Below are positions 20,345 to 28,557 of a DNA stretch of 64,000 nt, piece after piece. Numbering within the stretch: the stretch's first letter is position 1; each line of letters begins with the position of its first letter. Both the position numbers and the translations under genes were made by a program. Under the pieces are notes generated by a model. The model was not told the DNA's origin, ran no database searches, and saw nothing but the letters and a program-made list of their open reading frames with translations. Source of the DNA: Sinorhizobium sp. RAC02 (GTDB lineage Bacteria; Pseudomonadota; Alphaproteobacteria; Rhizobiales; Rhizobiaceae); the NCBI RefSeq assembly GCF_001713395.1, contig NZ_CP016450.1, forward strand, positions 2,552,001 through 2,616,000. Direction: 5' to 3'.

Positions 20345-21019
20345 TCAGTTCTGCCAGTCGATGCAGTAGCCAAGGAAACGCTTGGAATCGATCGGATCGA
20401 AACCGAGCTTCTTGCGCAGTTTCTTGCGCAGCTTGCTGATGTGGCTTTCGACGACGTTTTCCTCAACATCCTCGTCGAAGATTCCGTAGATCGCGTTGAA
20501 GATCTGGGTCTTGGAAAGCCGGCGGCCGCGGTTGGCGACCAAGTATTCGAGGATGCGGCGCTCGCGGCGCGGCAGCGGGAAGACGTCGTCGTTGATTTCC
20601 GGGTCGCGACCATCCGAGAAGACGCGGATCGGGCCGATTTCGGTGAAATTGGTGAGCGCTTTCAAGCGCCGCCGGATGGCCGCCGCACGGGCCAGAATTT
20701 CCCGGGGATGCACCGGCTTGCGCACGACGTCATCGACGCCGCTGTCAAACAGCGCAAGGGTGTTTTCGAGAGAATGTGTATCGCTGACCGCGATCACCGG
20801 GGCCTGGGAGCGATCCCGGATAGCCCGGGGCAGCTCCATGCCGAGCTGGCCCTGACCGATCAGGAACGCCTCGACCGCATCGATGTCCGAATCGGCAGCG
20901 GTGTTGACCCACTCGCCGAATTCACGGGGATCGAACCCCGTCGAGGGCACGCCCTCGCGACCAAAAAGAGAAGTATAGCCGTCTTTCACGAGCTCGCGCT
21001 CATCAACCACTACGATCAT
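20345..21019 (-). CDS. rem: OmpR-like motility regulator Rem
   Basis: Transcription factor with a receiver-like N-terminal domain (about 1-115) and a winged-helix DNA-binding domain (about 125-222, [29 protein letters not shown]...[13 protein letters not shown]). It matches the S. meliloti Rem protein in length (224 residues), sequence style and position, immediately upstream of flgE. In S. meliloti Rem activates flagellar, motor and chemotaxis genes under VisNR control. The receiver lacks the usual phosphorylatable aspartate at the end of strand 3 (the site reads VEAFLIGQ), so it is an atypical, probably phosphorylation-independent regulator. Confidence 0.9.
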   Translation of the reverse strand: MIVVVDERELVKDGYTSLFGREGVPSTGFDPREFGEWVNTAADSDIDAVEAFLIGQGQLGMELPRAIRDRSQAPVIAVSDTHSLENTLALFDSGVDDVVRKPVHPREILARAAAIRRRLKALTNFTEIGPIRVFSDGRDPEINDDVFPLPRRERRILEYLVANRGRRLSKTQIFNAIYGIFDEDVEENVVESHISKLRKKLRKKLGFDPIDSKRFLGYCIDWQN

Positions 21020-21151
21020 TCGTCCGCCTCCGAATCAGTGTGGTGCTTCGTTCGGGCAGTGGTACGAATCGGGCGATTCCCGGGCAACTAGAGGAAGTGA
21101 CTGGGGGAATTTAATAATTGATTAAGAATTGCGTGCCGATTTGGTCTATAT

Positions 21152-21180
21152 ATAGTAGGACTTATCGACTTCGGCCACAA
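21152..21180 (-). promoter_or_regulatory. Candidate sigma70-type promoter of rem
   Basis: On the minus strand TTGTGG (21175-21180) and TACTAT (21152-21157) are separated by 17 bases, close to -35/-10 consensus spacing. They lie in an AT-rich stretch about 130 bases upstream of the rem start. This was found by eye only. Confidence 0.4.
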
Positions 21181-21298
21181 TTTTATGGTGGAAAAGTTAA
21201 CAAAGGTTAACGAGCCGCCTTGCCGTTCCGAAACATGGCGCATTCTTGCCACATTGCGGCACAGATTCCGGAAGGGAAAAATTCAACTTTTAGTCGAA

Positions 21299-21877
21299 TT
21301 ATTGACAGAACTGCTTCGCGTTCTGAGTCCAGCTTCCATAGCCGGTTGCGACCAGGTTGGCGATCACCCGGCAGACATATCGCTTTTGCGCCGGATCGTT
21401 GTTTGGCCCGGCATGATACCGTGCAACAGCCATCGTCCAGGTCTCGTGCCGGGCATGAAGACGCGCCAGGAACGCCGCCGCATATTCGACGTTCTTGCGG
21501 GGGTCGAACATCTCCGCCGGCGAGGTGAACTGGTCGCCGTGGAAGTGGTGGTTGATCTGCATGCAGCCAAGATCGATCAGCTTGGCACCACGGGCACGCG
21601 CGGCCTCGAAGGCCCGCAGGGCATCCTGCCGATCCTGGCCGAAGAAGGCCTTGCCCTCGATATTCATGGCATAGGGCTGCAACGAGCCCTTGCGGCCGGT
21701 CTCGGTGAGACCGACCGAATAGAGGATCCCGGCGGGGATATCGTATTTGGCAGCGGCAGCGAGAATCTCACGCTCGCAGCTGCCGACGGCGGCTTTCGCG
21801 TCAGAGGTAGACGCCGCCAGAACGCAGAGACTGGCCGCCAGCGAGGCCAGCAGCGTTGTCCGACGTGGTGCCTTCAT
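21299..21877 (-). CDS. Periplasmic lytic transglycosylase, flagellar-cluster type
   Basis: Probable peptidoglycan-cleaving enzyme opening the wall for the rod. The start at 21877 (MKAPRRTTLLASLAASLCVLAAS) has a GAGGAAG site 7 bases upstream and yields 192 residues with a Sec signal cleaved near AKA|AV. The SLT fold is recognised by the catalytic glutamate E59 in VGLTETG, then GCMQINHHFHG and AVARYHAGPNN. The gene starts inside fliK, overlapping its 3' end by 77 bases in another frame. FlgJ in this genome lacks a hydrolase domain, so this enzyme is the likely partner, as SltF is in Rhodobacter. Confidence 0.88.
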   Translation of the reverse strand: MKAPRRTTLLASLAASLCVLAASTSDAKAAVGSCEREILAAAAKYDIPAGILYSVGLTETGRKGSLQPYAMNIEGKAFFGQDRQDALRAFEAARARGAKLIDLGCMQINHHFHGDQFTSPAEMFDPRKNVEYAAAFLARLHARHETWTMAVARYHAGPNNDPAQKRYVCRVIANLVATGYGSWTQNAKQFCQ

Positions 21878-23441
21878 GGGATGCTTCCTCGCGTGCGAAA
21901 CTGCGTGCTGCCTGCCCCTCGGCGCCCTGGCGGCCATTGCCGCCTTCGCGGGCCTGCGGCTGGCTGGAGAACTGCGGCTGTTGTTGCTGTTGCTGGCTCT
22001 GCCCGTCGCCCTGCTGCGTGCCAGAGTTTCTGTCGGCCGGGGTGAACTGGACGCTGACCTGGTCGACGGCGAAGCCCTGGTCGCGCAGCGCCTTGACCAT
22101 GGCATCCTGATCGTCGCTGAGCTGGCGGTAGGCCTCGGCCGTCTGCACCTGCAGCGAGACGGTCAGTTCGTCGCCATGCAGCCTCAGCGTCGCCGTGACG
22201 AGGCCAAGCTCGATCGGGTGCATCTGGATCTTCAGCGTGTTGACGACCTTGCCGGTCATGGCCTCATGCGGTTGGAGGAGGCTGCCGGTCGAGCTCAGCG
22301 ACGCCGCCCAGGACGGATCCTGCGTGAGCGCCGTCGTCACGGCCGCCGAGTTGCCCGTCGACGCAAGGCCGATATACCGGCGTGCATCGACCACCGTCAC
22401 CGTCTCCCCCTTCGCGCCGGTCGGATTGGCGTCACGAACGGCCGTGCGTTCACCATCGGCGGAAATGCTCATGTCGACGTCGCGACCCTTGCCGTCGGCC
22501 CGGATAAGCCGAAAGAGCTGATCGGTATCGGATTCTGACTTGGCTGCGGCCGTCTCGACGGCAGCAGCATCGGCATGCGCTCCATCCGCCAATGCCGAGG
22601 AGGCATCGCCGTGGGCATCGATCCGGCCCTTCACCTCGCCATCAGGCTGCTCGTCGCCATTCTGCCCACCTGCCGCGGCCGCCTGGCCGTTGGCCACGAC
22701 CTGCGCGACGGCATTCGGAGCGGTTAGAAGCGCCAGCAGATTGCCGACGTCGGCCGTGCTGCCGGTGTCCGGTACAGCGCCGGCTTCGGCATCGGCATCG
22801 GGTACCTTGTCGGATTTGAGATCAGTGGACTCGGCCTTGGTCTTGCCCTGTGTCTCGGTACGCGATTTCTCACCCGGCTTATCCGCAAGGTCGTGGAATG
22901 CGACAGGCTTCTCGTCAAAGGCCTTGTCCGTTTTGGCGATTGGGTCGGCATCAGGTCTCGCTGAAGCCTGCGCGGCGGTCTTCGTGCCGCTGTCTGCATC
23001 CGCTTTCCCACCGGTTGTTTTCCCGCCGGTTTCGGCCGCAGCCTTTTCGCCGGGTGCAGCATTACCACGCACGGTCTCACCGGGTTCGGCCTTTAAGCCG
23101 GCCAGCTCATCGGACGTGGCAGCAGCCTTGTCAGCAGCCTTTTCGGCGCCAGCCCTGCGCAGCACTTCGGCAATAGCCGGCAGGCTCGAATTCGACGTCC
23201 TGATCCGCGTGTCACCGGTCTGCTCGGCCGATATGGAGCGCGCCGCAGTGACACTGGCGGGGATCGAGAGGTTTGCGCCCTTGCGGCCGCCCTCGCCTCC
23301 CCGTCCGGCAAGGTTTGCCACGGTGCTGGCGAAATCGCCACTTTTGGGAGCGGTCTCCGCGGTCTTCGCGTGTCCTGCCTTGTTCTTTGCCGACGTCAGA
23401 TGCGGCGCGGCGCCCAAAATTCCGTTCGCGGTGTTGCTCAA
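21801..23441 (-). CDS. fliK: Hook-length control protein FliK (formerly MotD)
   Basis: Secreted ruler protein that sets hook length and switches export specificity; in S. meliloti the same gene was first called motD. The 546 residues have a long low-complexity Ala/Asp/Lys/Thr N-terminal region (about 1-340). A conserved C-terminal domain contains KIQMHPIELGLVTATLRLHGDELTVSLQVQTAEAYRQL (about 405-445), then a Gln-rich tail. The start appears to be TTG at 23441, preceded by GGAG about 8 bases upstream and overlapping the motC stop (TTGA). Confidence 0.88.
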   Translation of the reverse strand: MSNTANGILGAAPHLTSAKNKAGHAKTAETAPKSGDFASTVANLAGRGGEGGRKGANLSIPASVTAARSISAEQTGDTRIRTSNSSLPAIAEVLRRAGAEKAADKAAATSDELAGLKAEPGETVRGNAAPGEKAAAETGGKTTGGKADADSGTKTAAQASARPDADPIAKTDKAFDEKPVAFHDLADKPGEKSRTETQGKTKAESTDLKSDKVPDADAEAGAVPDTGSTADVGNLLALLTAPNAVAQVVANGQAAAAGGQNGDEQPDGEVKGRIDAHGDASSALADGAHADAAAVETAAAKSESDTDQLFRLIRADGKGRDVDMSISADGERTAVRDANPTGAKGETVTVVDARRYIGLASTGNSAAVTTALTQDPSWAASLSSTGSLLQPHEAMTGKVVNTLKIQMHPIELGLVTATLRLHGDELTVSLQVQTAEAYRQLSDDQDAMVKALRDQGFAVDQVSVQFTPADRNSGTQQGDGQSQQQQQQPQFSSQPQAREGGNGRQGAEGQAARSFAREEASHEGTTSDNAAGLAGGQSLRSGGVYL

Positions 23442-24760
23442 CTGCCTTCTCCTTTCAAGAGCGCGTCGATCTCGTCGAGCTTGGACCGACCACTCGATAC
23501 GAATGTATCGAACGTCGGATCGATGCCCGCTTCTGCCGCCTGCTCTTTCTTCTTCTTGTCCAGCTCGGCGGCGGTAGCGACCGGGGTCTCCTCCGCGCCT
23601 GCCTGCGGATCCATCGACCGCTCCGCCGTTTCCGCCTCATTCAGGCCCGCATAGGACGCATCCTCGGGCTGTTCCGGTACGGCAACGGCCTCCGTTTCGG
23701 CCAGCGACGCCTGTGGTGCGCGCAGGACCTCTTCAGCCACCGCCTTGGCCGCGGCCTTCAAGGCGCGGTCCTTCTCCGAAAGCTTGTCATCCGGAATGGC
23801 GATGATGGATTCCATCGCAGACGAGACATCGCCTGAAGGAACCGAGGCCAGCCCGGAATAGAGATCGGCCAGCACCCGCGGCACGCTTTCCCCGTCCTCG
23901 GACAGCATCTGGGCGCGTTCGGCGGCGAGCGAGGCGAGCTTGTTCTTGCCCGAGATCGCGGCGAGCCGCGCCATGCGCAGATAGACCTCCCGCTGCCGCG
24001 GCACATCCATGAAGGACAGGACCTCGAGAATATCCTCTTCCTTGATCGCCTCGAAATGATCGACGGCGAGCTTGACGAAGAGGTCGGCGAACTGACTGGC
24101 ATAGGGCGAGCGCAGGTAGCGCCGCGCGTAGCGGTTCGCATAGACCATGCTCTTGTCGATCCAGCCGGCCTCACTTGTCACATAGACGGAGCGGCGCAGC
24201 GCAGCCTCTTCGACGATCGTGCCGGGCGCCACCAGCCGCGCCCAGTCGAAATAGGTCAGCGCCAAGGCGGGATCCTTGCGGATGACCGAATTGGCGGAAA
24301 CCAGCGCCAGGTAGGGACCGACGCGCGCACGCTTGTATTCCGGAAAGATTTCGGCCAGCGACTTCACGCTCTGGCTGCCGCGGCCACCCAGATAGCTGCG
24401 CAGGGCATCGGTGATGCGGGAATCGAAATGGCCGCCGACATCCCTTTTTATGAGGAGTTCCAGCGTCTCCGGATTGCCGCCGCTCATGGCATAGATGAGT
24501 GCTGCATCGACATTGCGCGGGTCATCGAAAATCGCGGCGTCCGCCGTACGAAACCGCTCGTCGATAGTGGACAGCAGAAAGCGCTGCATCTCCATTGCGG
24601 AATGGTCGCCGAGCGCCACCGTGTCCTGCACATATTGCAGCGAACGGATCATCTTGTAGGGCGCGAGATCGTCGAGATTCTCCGCGCAGGCGGGCACTGC
24701 GGCAGACGCGATGCCGCAAAAGACCGTACCCATCATAAGCAGGCGCCGCAACAGACCCAT
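23438..24760 (-). CDS. motC: Periplasmic motility protein MotC
   Basis: Periplasmic protein required for flagellar rotation in S. meliloti, where it associates with MotB. From the ATG at 24760 (440 residues) it has a signal peptide MGLLRRLLMMGTVFCGIASAAVPACA cleaved near ACA|EN. A helical-repeat-like body follows, with a charged, low-complexity C-terminal region. It starts 4 bases after the motB stop. An upstream in-frame extension overlaps motB and lacks a signal peptide. Its chaperone MotE is encoded at 41203-41748. Confidence 0.9.
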   Translation of the reverse strand: MGLLRRLLMMGTVFCGIASAAVPACAENLDDLAPYKMIRSLQYVQDTVALGDHSAMEMQRFLLSTIDERFRTADAAIFDDPRNVDAALIYAMSGGNPETLELLIKRDVGGHFDSRITDALRSYLGGRGSQSVKSLAEIFPEYKRARVGPYLALVSANSVIRKDPALALTYFDWARLVAPGTIVEEAALRRSVYVTSEAGWIDKSMVYANRYARRYLRSPYASQFADLFVKLAVDHFEAIKEEDILEVLSFMDVPRQREVYLRMARLAAISGKNKLASLAAERAQMLSEDGESVPRVLADLYSGLASVPSGDVSSAMESIIAIPDDKLSEKDRALKAAAKAVAEEVLRAPQASLAETEAVAVPEQPEDASYAGLNEAETAERSMDPQAGAEETPVATAAELDKKKKEQAAEAGIDPTFDTFVSSGRSKLDEIDALLKGEGS

Positions 24761-24764
24761 GGCG

Positions 24765-25934
24765 TCAGCCACCTTCCGTCTGAATGAGGATTTCGATGCG
24801 ACGGTTGGCGTCGGCCATCGGATCGTCCTGGACCTTGAGGCGCCGGTCGGCAAAGCCCGTCACCTGGCTCACGCGCTTTTCTTCAAGGCCGCCGCGCACC
24901 AGCATGTAATAGGCGCTCTGCGCACGGTCCATCGAGAGCCGCCAGTTGTCGTTCTTGCCACCCGCAAAGGGTCGGGCATCTGTATGGCCACGGATCGCGA
25001 TGGCGCCTGGACGGCTTCCGAGGATCTTGCCGATCTTCTCCATCGCCAGCACCATGTCGCGCTGGGGCACGGCCGAACCGATGTTGAACATGGGCGTATC
25101 GAGCTGGTCGGTGAGGCTGACGAGCAGGCCGCCTTCGGCCGGCGTGACCGTCAGGCCTTCCGCGAGCTTGCCGAGGGTGCCGATCTCCTTGTTGATCTGC
25201 TTCTTAAGCTCGTCGGCTTCCTTGTCTTCCTTGGCCTTGGCGTCCTCGCTCGCAGCCTGCTCCGCCTCGGCCTTTGCGGCTTCGGCCTTTTCCGCCTCGT
25301 CCTTGGCAAGCGCCTCCTGAACGGTCTTGCCTTCGCTGCCGGCGCTCGTCGCCTGCGAGATATCGACCTGCTGCGTCCAGAAGTCGGGGTCGAACGGATC
25401 GCGATAGGCTTCGCCGCCGCTGGCGCCGGTGGACGGGCCGGAATTGGCCGCACCGCCCTCGCCCTTGGCGCTCACATTCGCCTGCTGGCCGACTTCCTGC
25501 GCAATTTCGGAGAGCACGGAATAGGGGTTCTCGAAGAAATTGGCTTCGGAATACTGGGTTTCCTCACCGGCAGTGGTCTTCTCGTCCTTGCCGCTTTCCG
25601 CGCCGTTGCCGCTCGCCTGCTGCTGGCCCTGTTCCTTGGACTTGTCCTGCGTCGCCTCGCCTTCGGCACTGTTGGCCGGCCTCTTCACCGATTTGTCGGC
25701 CGGCTTGTCGTCGGTCAGCTTGATCGGGTTGAAGTAGGACGCGACGGAAGCCTGCGTCTTCTCGTTGGCGGCATTGACAAGCCACATCACGAGGAAGAAC
25801 GCCATCATGGCTGTCATGAAGTCGGCATAGGCGATCTTCCAGGCGGCCGAATGATGGTCCCCCTCATGATCGGCATGTCGCTTGACGATGATGATCTCGT
25901 TCTTGCCGTGGTGATGATTTTCGCCTTCGCTCAT
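24765..25934 (-). CDS. motB: Flagellar stator protein MotB
   Basis: Inner-membrane stator subunit that anchors the motor to peptidoglycan. The proton-binding aspartate is D38 in AYADFMTAMMAFFLVMW, the single membrane segment. A long low-complexity periplasmic linker (about 75-250, rich in A, E, K and Q) precedes the OmpA-like domain (RGHTDARPF...NWRLSMDRAQSAYYML). At 389 residues it is longer than enteric MotB because of the linker. Its partner motA lies on the other strand at 49145, as in S. meliloti. Confidence 0.95.
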   Translation of the reverse strand: MSEGENHHHGKNEIIIVKRHADHEGDHHSAAWKIAYADFMTAMMAFFLVMWLVNAANEKTQASVASYFNPIKLTDDKPADKSVKRPANSAEGEATQDKSKEQGQQQASGNGAESGKDEKTTAGEETQYSEANFFENPYSVLSEIAQEVGQQANVSAKGEGGAANSGPSTGASGGEAYRDPFDPDFWTQQVDISQATSAGSEGKTVQEALAKDEAEKAEAAKAEAEQAASEDAKAKEDKEADELKKQINKEIGTLGKLAEGLTVTPAEGGLLVSLTDQLDTPMFNIGSAVPQRDMVLAMEKIGKILGSRPGAIAIRGHTDARPFAGGKNDNWRLSMDRAQSAYYMLVRGGLEEKRVSQVTGFADRRLKVQDDPMADANRRIEILIQTEGG

Positions 25935-26584
25935 GCAAGCACCTTGCGTACGGTGTCAGCCCAGGCCGCCATCCGCGTTACCAGGACGGTTTCGCTGAAC
26001 TCCACCGTCAGATCGACATCCTGCATTTCGACATGCTTGAAGACCGGCATGTTATCCTCGAAATGCGATTTCAATTGTTCGAAGAGGTTTGCCGGCCCCT
26101 TCACCGTAACCGTAATACCTTCGCCACCCGCAAGGCCTTCCGTGATCATGCGTGCGAGATCGGCAACCGCGCCCTTGGTGAGCACAAGGCTCATGATGGG
26201 CGCCAGGACCTGTGCGGCCTGGGCTGCGACGAGATCGGCAACCTCGGCGGTCAGCCCGGAGAACCGTTTGGCCAGTGCGTCCGCGTAGTCCTGCTCGTAT
26301 CGCGCCTTGAGCCCGTCAAGCTCGGCCTGATGCGCTTCCTTCAAAGCGGCCATGTCCGCTTCGTGTTTTGCGGCAAGCTCCGCCTCGGCTTCGGCGCGGC
26401 CATCGGCAAATGCCTCGGCCCGTTCCGCCGCAACGTCGACTTGCGGCTCTGCGAGCGGCATTGCGAAGGGTTCGGCCTTGGCGCCGCCGTCATTCTGCGT
26501 GAACGACGGGGAGGCGAAGGTCGGCGTCTTCGCGCGCGGCGGCGCGCCGAAATCCTTGAGGTAGCGGGCGAGTTGCACGCTCAT
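25931..26584 (-). CDS. FliH-like protein, candidate regulator of the FliI ATPase
   Basis: Annotated from architecture. From the ATG at 26584 (GGAGGG 6 bases upstream) the protein has 217 residues: a disordered N-terminus, a long charged helix with FliH-like small-residue spacing (AFADGRAEAEAELAAKHEADMAALKEAHQAELDGLKARYEQDY, about 60-105), and a C-terminal alpha/beta region ending VDLTVEFSETVLVTRMAAWADTVRKVLA. FliH proteins have the same order of parts. No other fliH is visible, although fliI and a fliJ-like gene are present. It overlaps the motB start by 4 bases. It might instead be an unrelated coiled-coil protein. Confidence 0.65.
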   Translation of the reverse strand: MSVQLARYLKDFGAPPRAKTPTFASPSFTQNDGGAKAEPFAMPLAEPQVDVAAERAEAFADGRAEAEAELAAKHEADMAALKEAHQAELDGLKARYEQDYADALAKRFSGLTAEVADLVAAQAAQVLAPIMSLVLTKGAVADLARMITEGLAGGEGITVTVKGPANLFEQLKSHFEDNMPVFKHVEMQDVDLTVEFSETVLVTRMAAWADTVRKVLA

Positions 26585-26808
26585 GCCATGCCCTCCAGCC
26601 CTGCCGCGTGCCCGACAAACGCAAACAGCGCCCGTCGGGAACCCCGCGGACCGTTTCGACGCTCGCTCTCGTAAACACTGGAAGCTGACAACACCGCTGA
26701 CCTGTCTCCTCGACACCGAGCCTTCCGGAAGGCGAAAGGCACACAATCTTCCTGATCGTGCCATTGAGCCTAGGGGTTCAAACTTGTGCGAGGATGAAGA
26801 TGAAGGGT

Positions 26809-26843
26809 GTTGGGCCGCGCCAGGGCAAATCGCGCGGCCCAAC
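26809..26843 (-). terminator. Long GC-rich hairpin after the flagellin gene
   Basis: A perfect 12-bp stem (GTTGGGCCGCGC / GCGCGGCCCAAC) with an 11-base loop lies about 55 bases past the flagellin stop. There is no good T-tract, so it is a probable terminator or mRNA-stabilising structure. The rest of the 26585-26895 gap shows no gene. Confidence 0.55.
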
Positions 26844-26895
26844 CGCCCGCCTCGGCCGATGACCCCGGCCGGGCGGAAGCAAGATCGTCCTGCCC

Positions 26896-27855
26896 TTACT
26901 GACGGAAGAGCTGGAGGATGTTTTCTGCGCTCGAATTGGCGATCGAGAGCGACTGGATGCCCAGCTGCTGCTGGGTCTGCAGCGCCTTTAACCGTGTCGA
27001 TTCCTCGTTCATATCGGCATCGACGAGACGCCCGATGCCCTTGTCGATCACGTCGCCAAGCGAGGCGACGAAGCTCTCCTGCATCTCGATGCGCTTGGTG
27101 ATGGCGCCGAGCGTGGAGGCGGCGTTCGTCAGGTCCTTGAGGATGAAATCCGTGACGCTGATCATGCCGTCGATTTCTTCGTAGGTCGTATCCGCCTTGA
27201 GCTGGACGACGCCATCGGCTTCGGGATCGTCCATGTCGATGATGGAGTACGGACCAAAGGCCGGCGGATCCGGCATGACGTCGGCAAGATCGATAGGCTT
27301 GGTGAGGTAACCCTGCTCCGGCGTCTCGATGTCGATCAACACGGAGTTCTCTGTATTGAAGTCGAGCGTGGTGACCTTGACGTTGCCGTCGGCGCTGCGC
27401 ACGAAGGAGGCGACGACGGATTTTATGCCGAGTGCTTCGTCGCCCGTATTGTAAAGCCAGTTCTCGCCGGAGAACGAGGCCGACTGGGCAGCCGAGATGA
27501 GCTGGTTCTTCAGCTCCTTGATTTCATCATTGATCTTGGTCTTGTCGACGCCCGGCTCACGCGCGGCGACCAGCTTCGCCTTGATCTCGCTCATCACGTC
27601 GATGACGCTTTCCAAGGAGGTATAGGCGGTATCGACCTTGGCAGCACCGAGACCGAGTGCGTCGGCGACGGTGGAGATGGCGCGGTTGTCGGAGCGCATG
27701 GTGGTCGCGATCGACCAGTAGGCGGCGTTGTCGGCGGCGGTTTCGACGCGCATGCCGGAGGAGACGCGCGCCTGCGTCGTCTCGAGGCTGTTGTCGATCG
27801 AACGGAGAGTCTGCAACGCGGCCATAGCGGCGGAGTTGGTCAAGATGCTGGTCAT
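26896..27855 (-). CDS. Flagellin (FlaC/FlaD-like)
   Basis: Filament subunit, 319 residues from the ATG at 27855 (MTSILTNSAAMAALQTLRSIDN). The longer in-frame start at 27891 reads through the mRNA leader and is rejected. The N-terminal helix with VSSGMRVETAADNAAYWSIATTMRSDN and the C-terminal STRLKALQTQQQLGIQSLSIANSSAENILQLFRQ are conserved with the other two flagellins. The central region (about 150-240) differs strongly. It ends LFRQ instead of LFR. Rhizobial complex filaments are built from several flagellins, so this is probably a minor or specialised subunit. Confidence 0.93.
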   Translation of the reverse strand: MTSILTNSAAMAALQTLRSIDNSLETTQARVSSGMRVETAADNAAYWSIATTMRSDNRAISTVADALGLGAAKVDTAYTSLESVIDVMSEIKAKLVAAREPGVDKTKINDEIKELKNQLISAAQSASFSGENWLYNTGDEALGIKSVVASFVRSADGNVKVTTLDFNTENSVLIDIETPEQGYLTKPIDLADVMPDPPAFGPYSIIDMDDPEADGVVQLKADTTYEEIDGMISVTDFILKDLTNAASTLGAITKRIEMQESFVASLGDVIDKGIGRLVDADMNEESTRLKALQTQQQLGIQSLSIANSSAENILQLFRQ

Positions 27856-27880
27856 TGGCATTTGCCCTGAATAAGTGATT

Positions 27881-27935
27881 GTCGGGGACATGCCGGAGTA
27901 AAGGCGGGGGACCGGTAACGATGGGAGGCTTCATG
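27881..27935 (-). promoter_or_regulatory. Conserved flagellin mRNA leader motif (copy 1)
   Basis: In mRNA sense this region contains GCATGA-GC, CGTTACCGGT and TCCGGCATGTCCCC, 26-80 bases upstream of the flagellin start. The core TCCGGnATGyCC recurs at the same distance before the other two flagellin genes. The two CCGG blocks can pair as a small hairpin. It may be a site for FlbT/FlaF-type post-transcriptional control (inference). Confidence 0.5.
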
Positions 27936-27986
27936 CAACCGACGCCGCTCGTTTGCCCTGGGCGTCAGTCCATCGTTCTTAATGAT

Positions 27987-28019
27987 TGGTTAACGGCCAA
28001 TGGTTAACAAATGGTTAAC
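27987..28019. promoter_or_regulatory. Triple TGGTTAAC repeat upstream of flagellin
   Basis: Three exact TGGTTAAC copies lie at 27987-27994, 28001-28008 and 28012-28019, spaced 14 and 11 bases apart, about 130-165 bases upstream of the flagellin start. One more exact copy is upstream of the 36853-37818 flagellin. These could be activator sites or AT-rich promoter elements. Confidence 0.4.
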
Positions 28020-28557
28020 GTCGTTAAGGATTTGGAAAGGAAAATGAAAAAAGCGTAAACGGGCGATGGCAGGTTTTTACGGTTTTCAACCTTTCCGCGC
28101 CAAAAATGCGACGAGCACTGCCTGCAAGTGGCACGATACCGTGCGATTTTGGAAAACAAGCGTTCCGTTTCGAGTCAGGCCGAATTTGTAATTGCAAGGA
28201 TGTGTTGCATCTCATTAACTCATTATTAGAAGTTCCTGCTTAGAACTTTGCTTAGTTGTAAGAATTCTACATGTGTGGAGCTTGCAACCACTGGCGTGGG
28301 GATCGGAGCCGCCTTCTGGCTCTGTAAGCATGATGCCCTTCCGATACGCTGGCTCGTTCGAGTCATGTTCCATGAAAACAAGTTATCGTCCACAAGGACA
28401 CCCGAATTGCGAAGCCAATGAGGGGTCCGGGGGACGTCCAACGCTGCAGCAAGCGCAGGACATGCTGAGTATGCCGTAAAGGCGCCGAACCGGCCCCTTG
28501 CGCTGCGACTCGCAGGGCAATGACGTTTGTGGTCAGCCAACCATCAAGGGCGCGTTC

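Larger units (their letters stand above)
27856..28557. other. Intergenic region between flagellin and repeat-protein genes
   Basis: This 702-base divergent control region holds the flagellin leader motif, the TGGTTAAC triplet and AT-rich stretches (about 27975-28060 and 28190-28275). I see no coding sequence with a plausible ribosome site. It should contain the promoters for both flanking genes. Confidence 0.5.

Noticed and set aside
27856..27891. Longer N-terminus for the flagellin at 26896-27855.
   Set aside because: All flagellins here begin M(T/S)SILTN; the extra residues come from the conserved mRNA leader.
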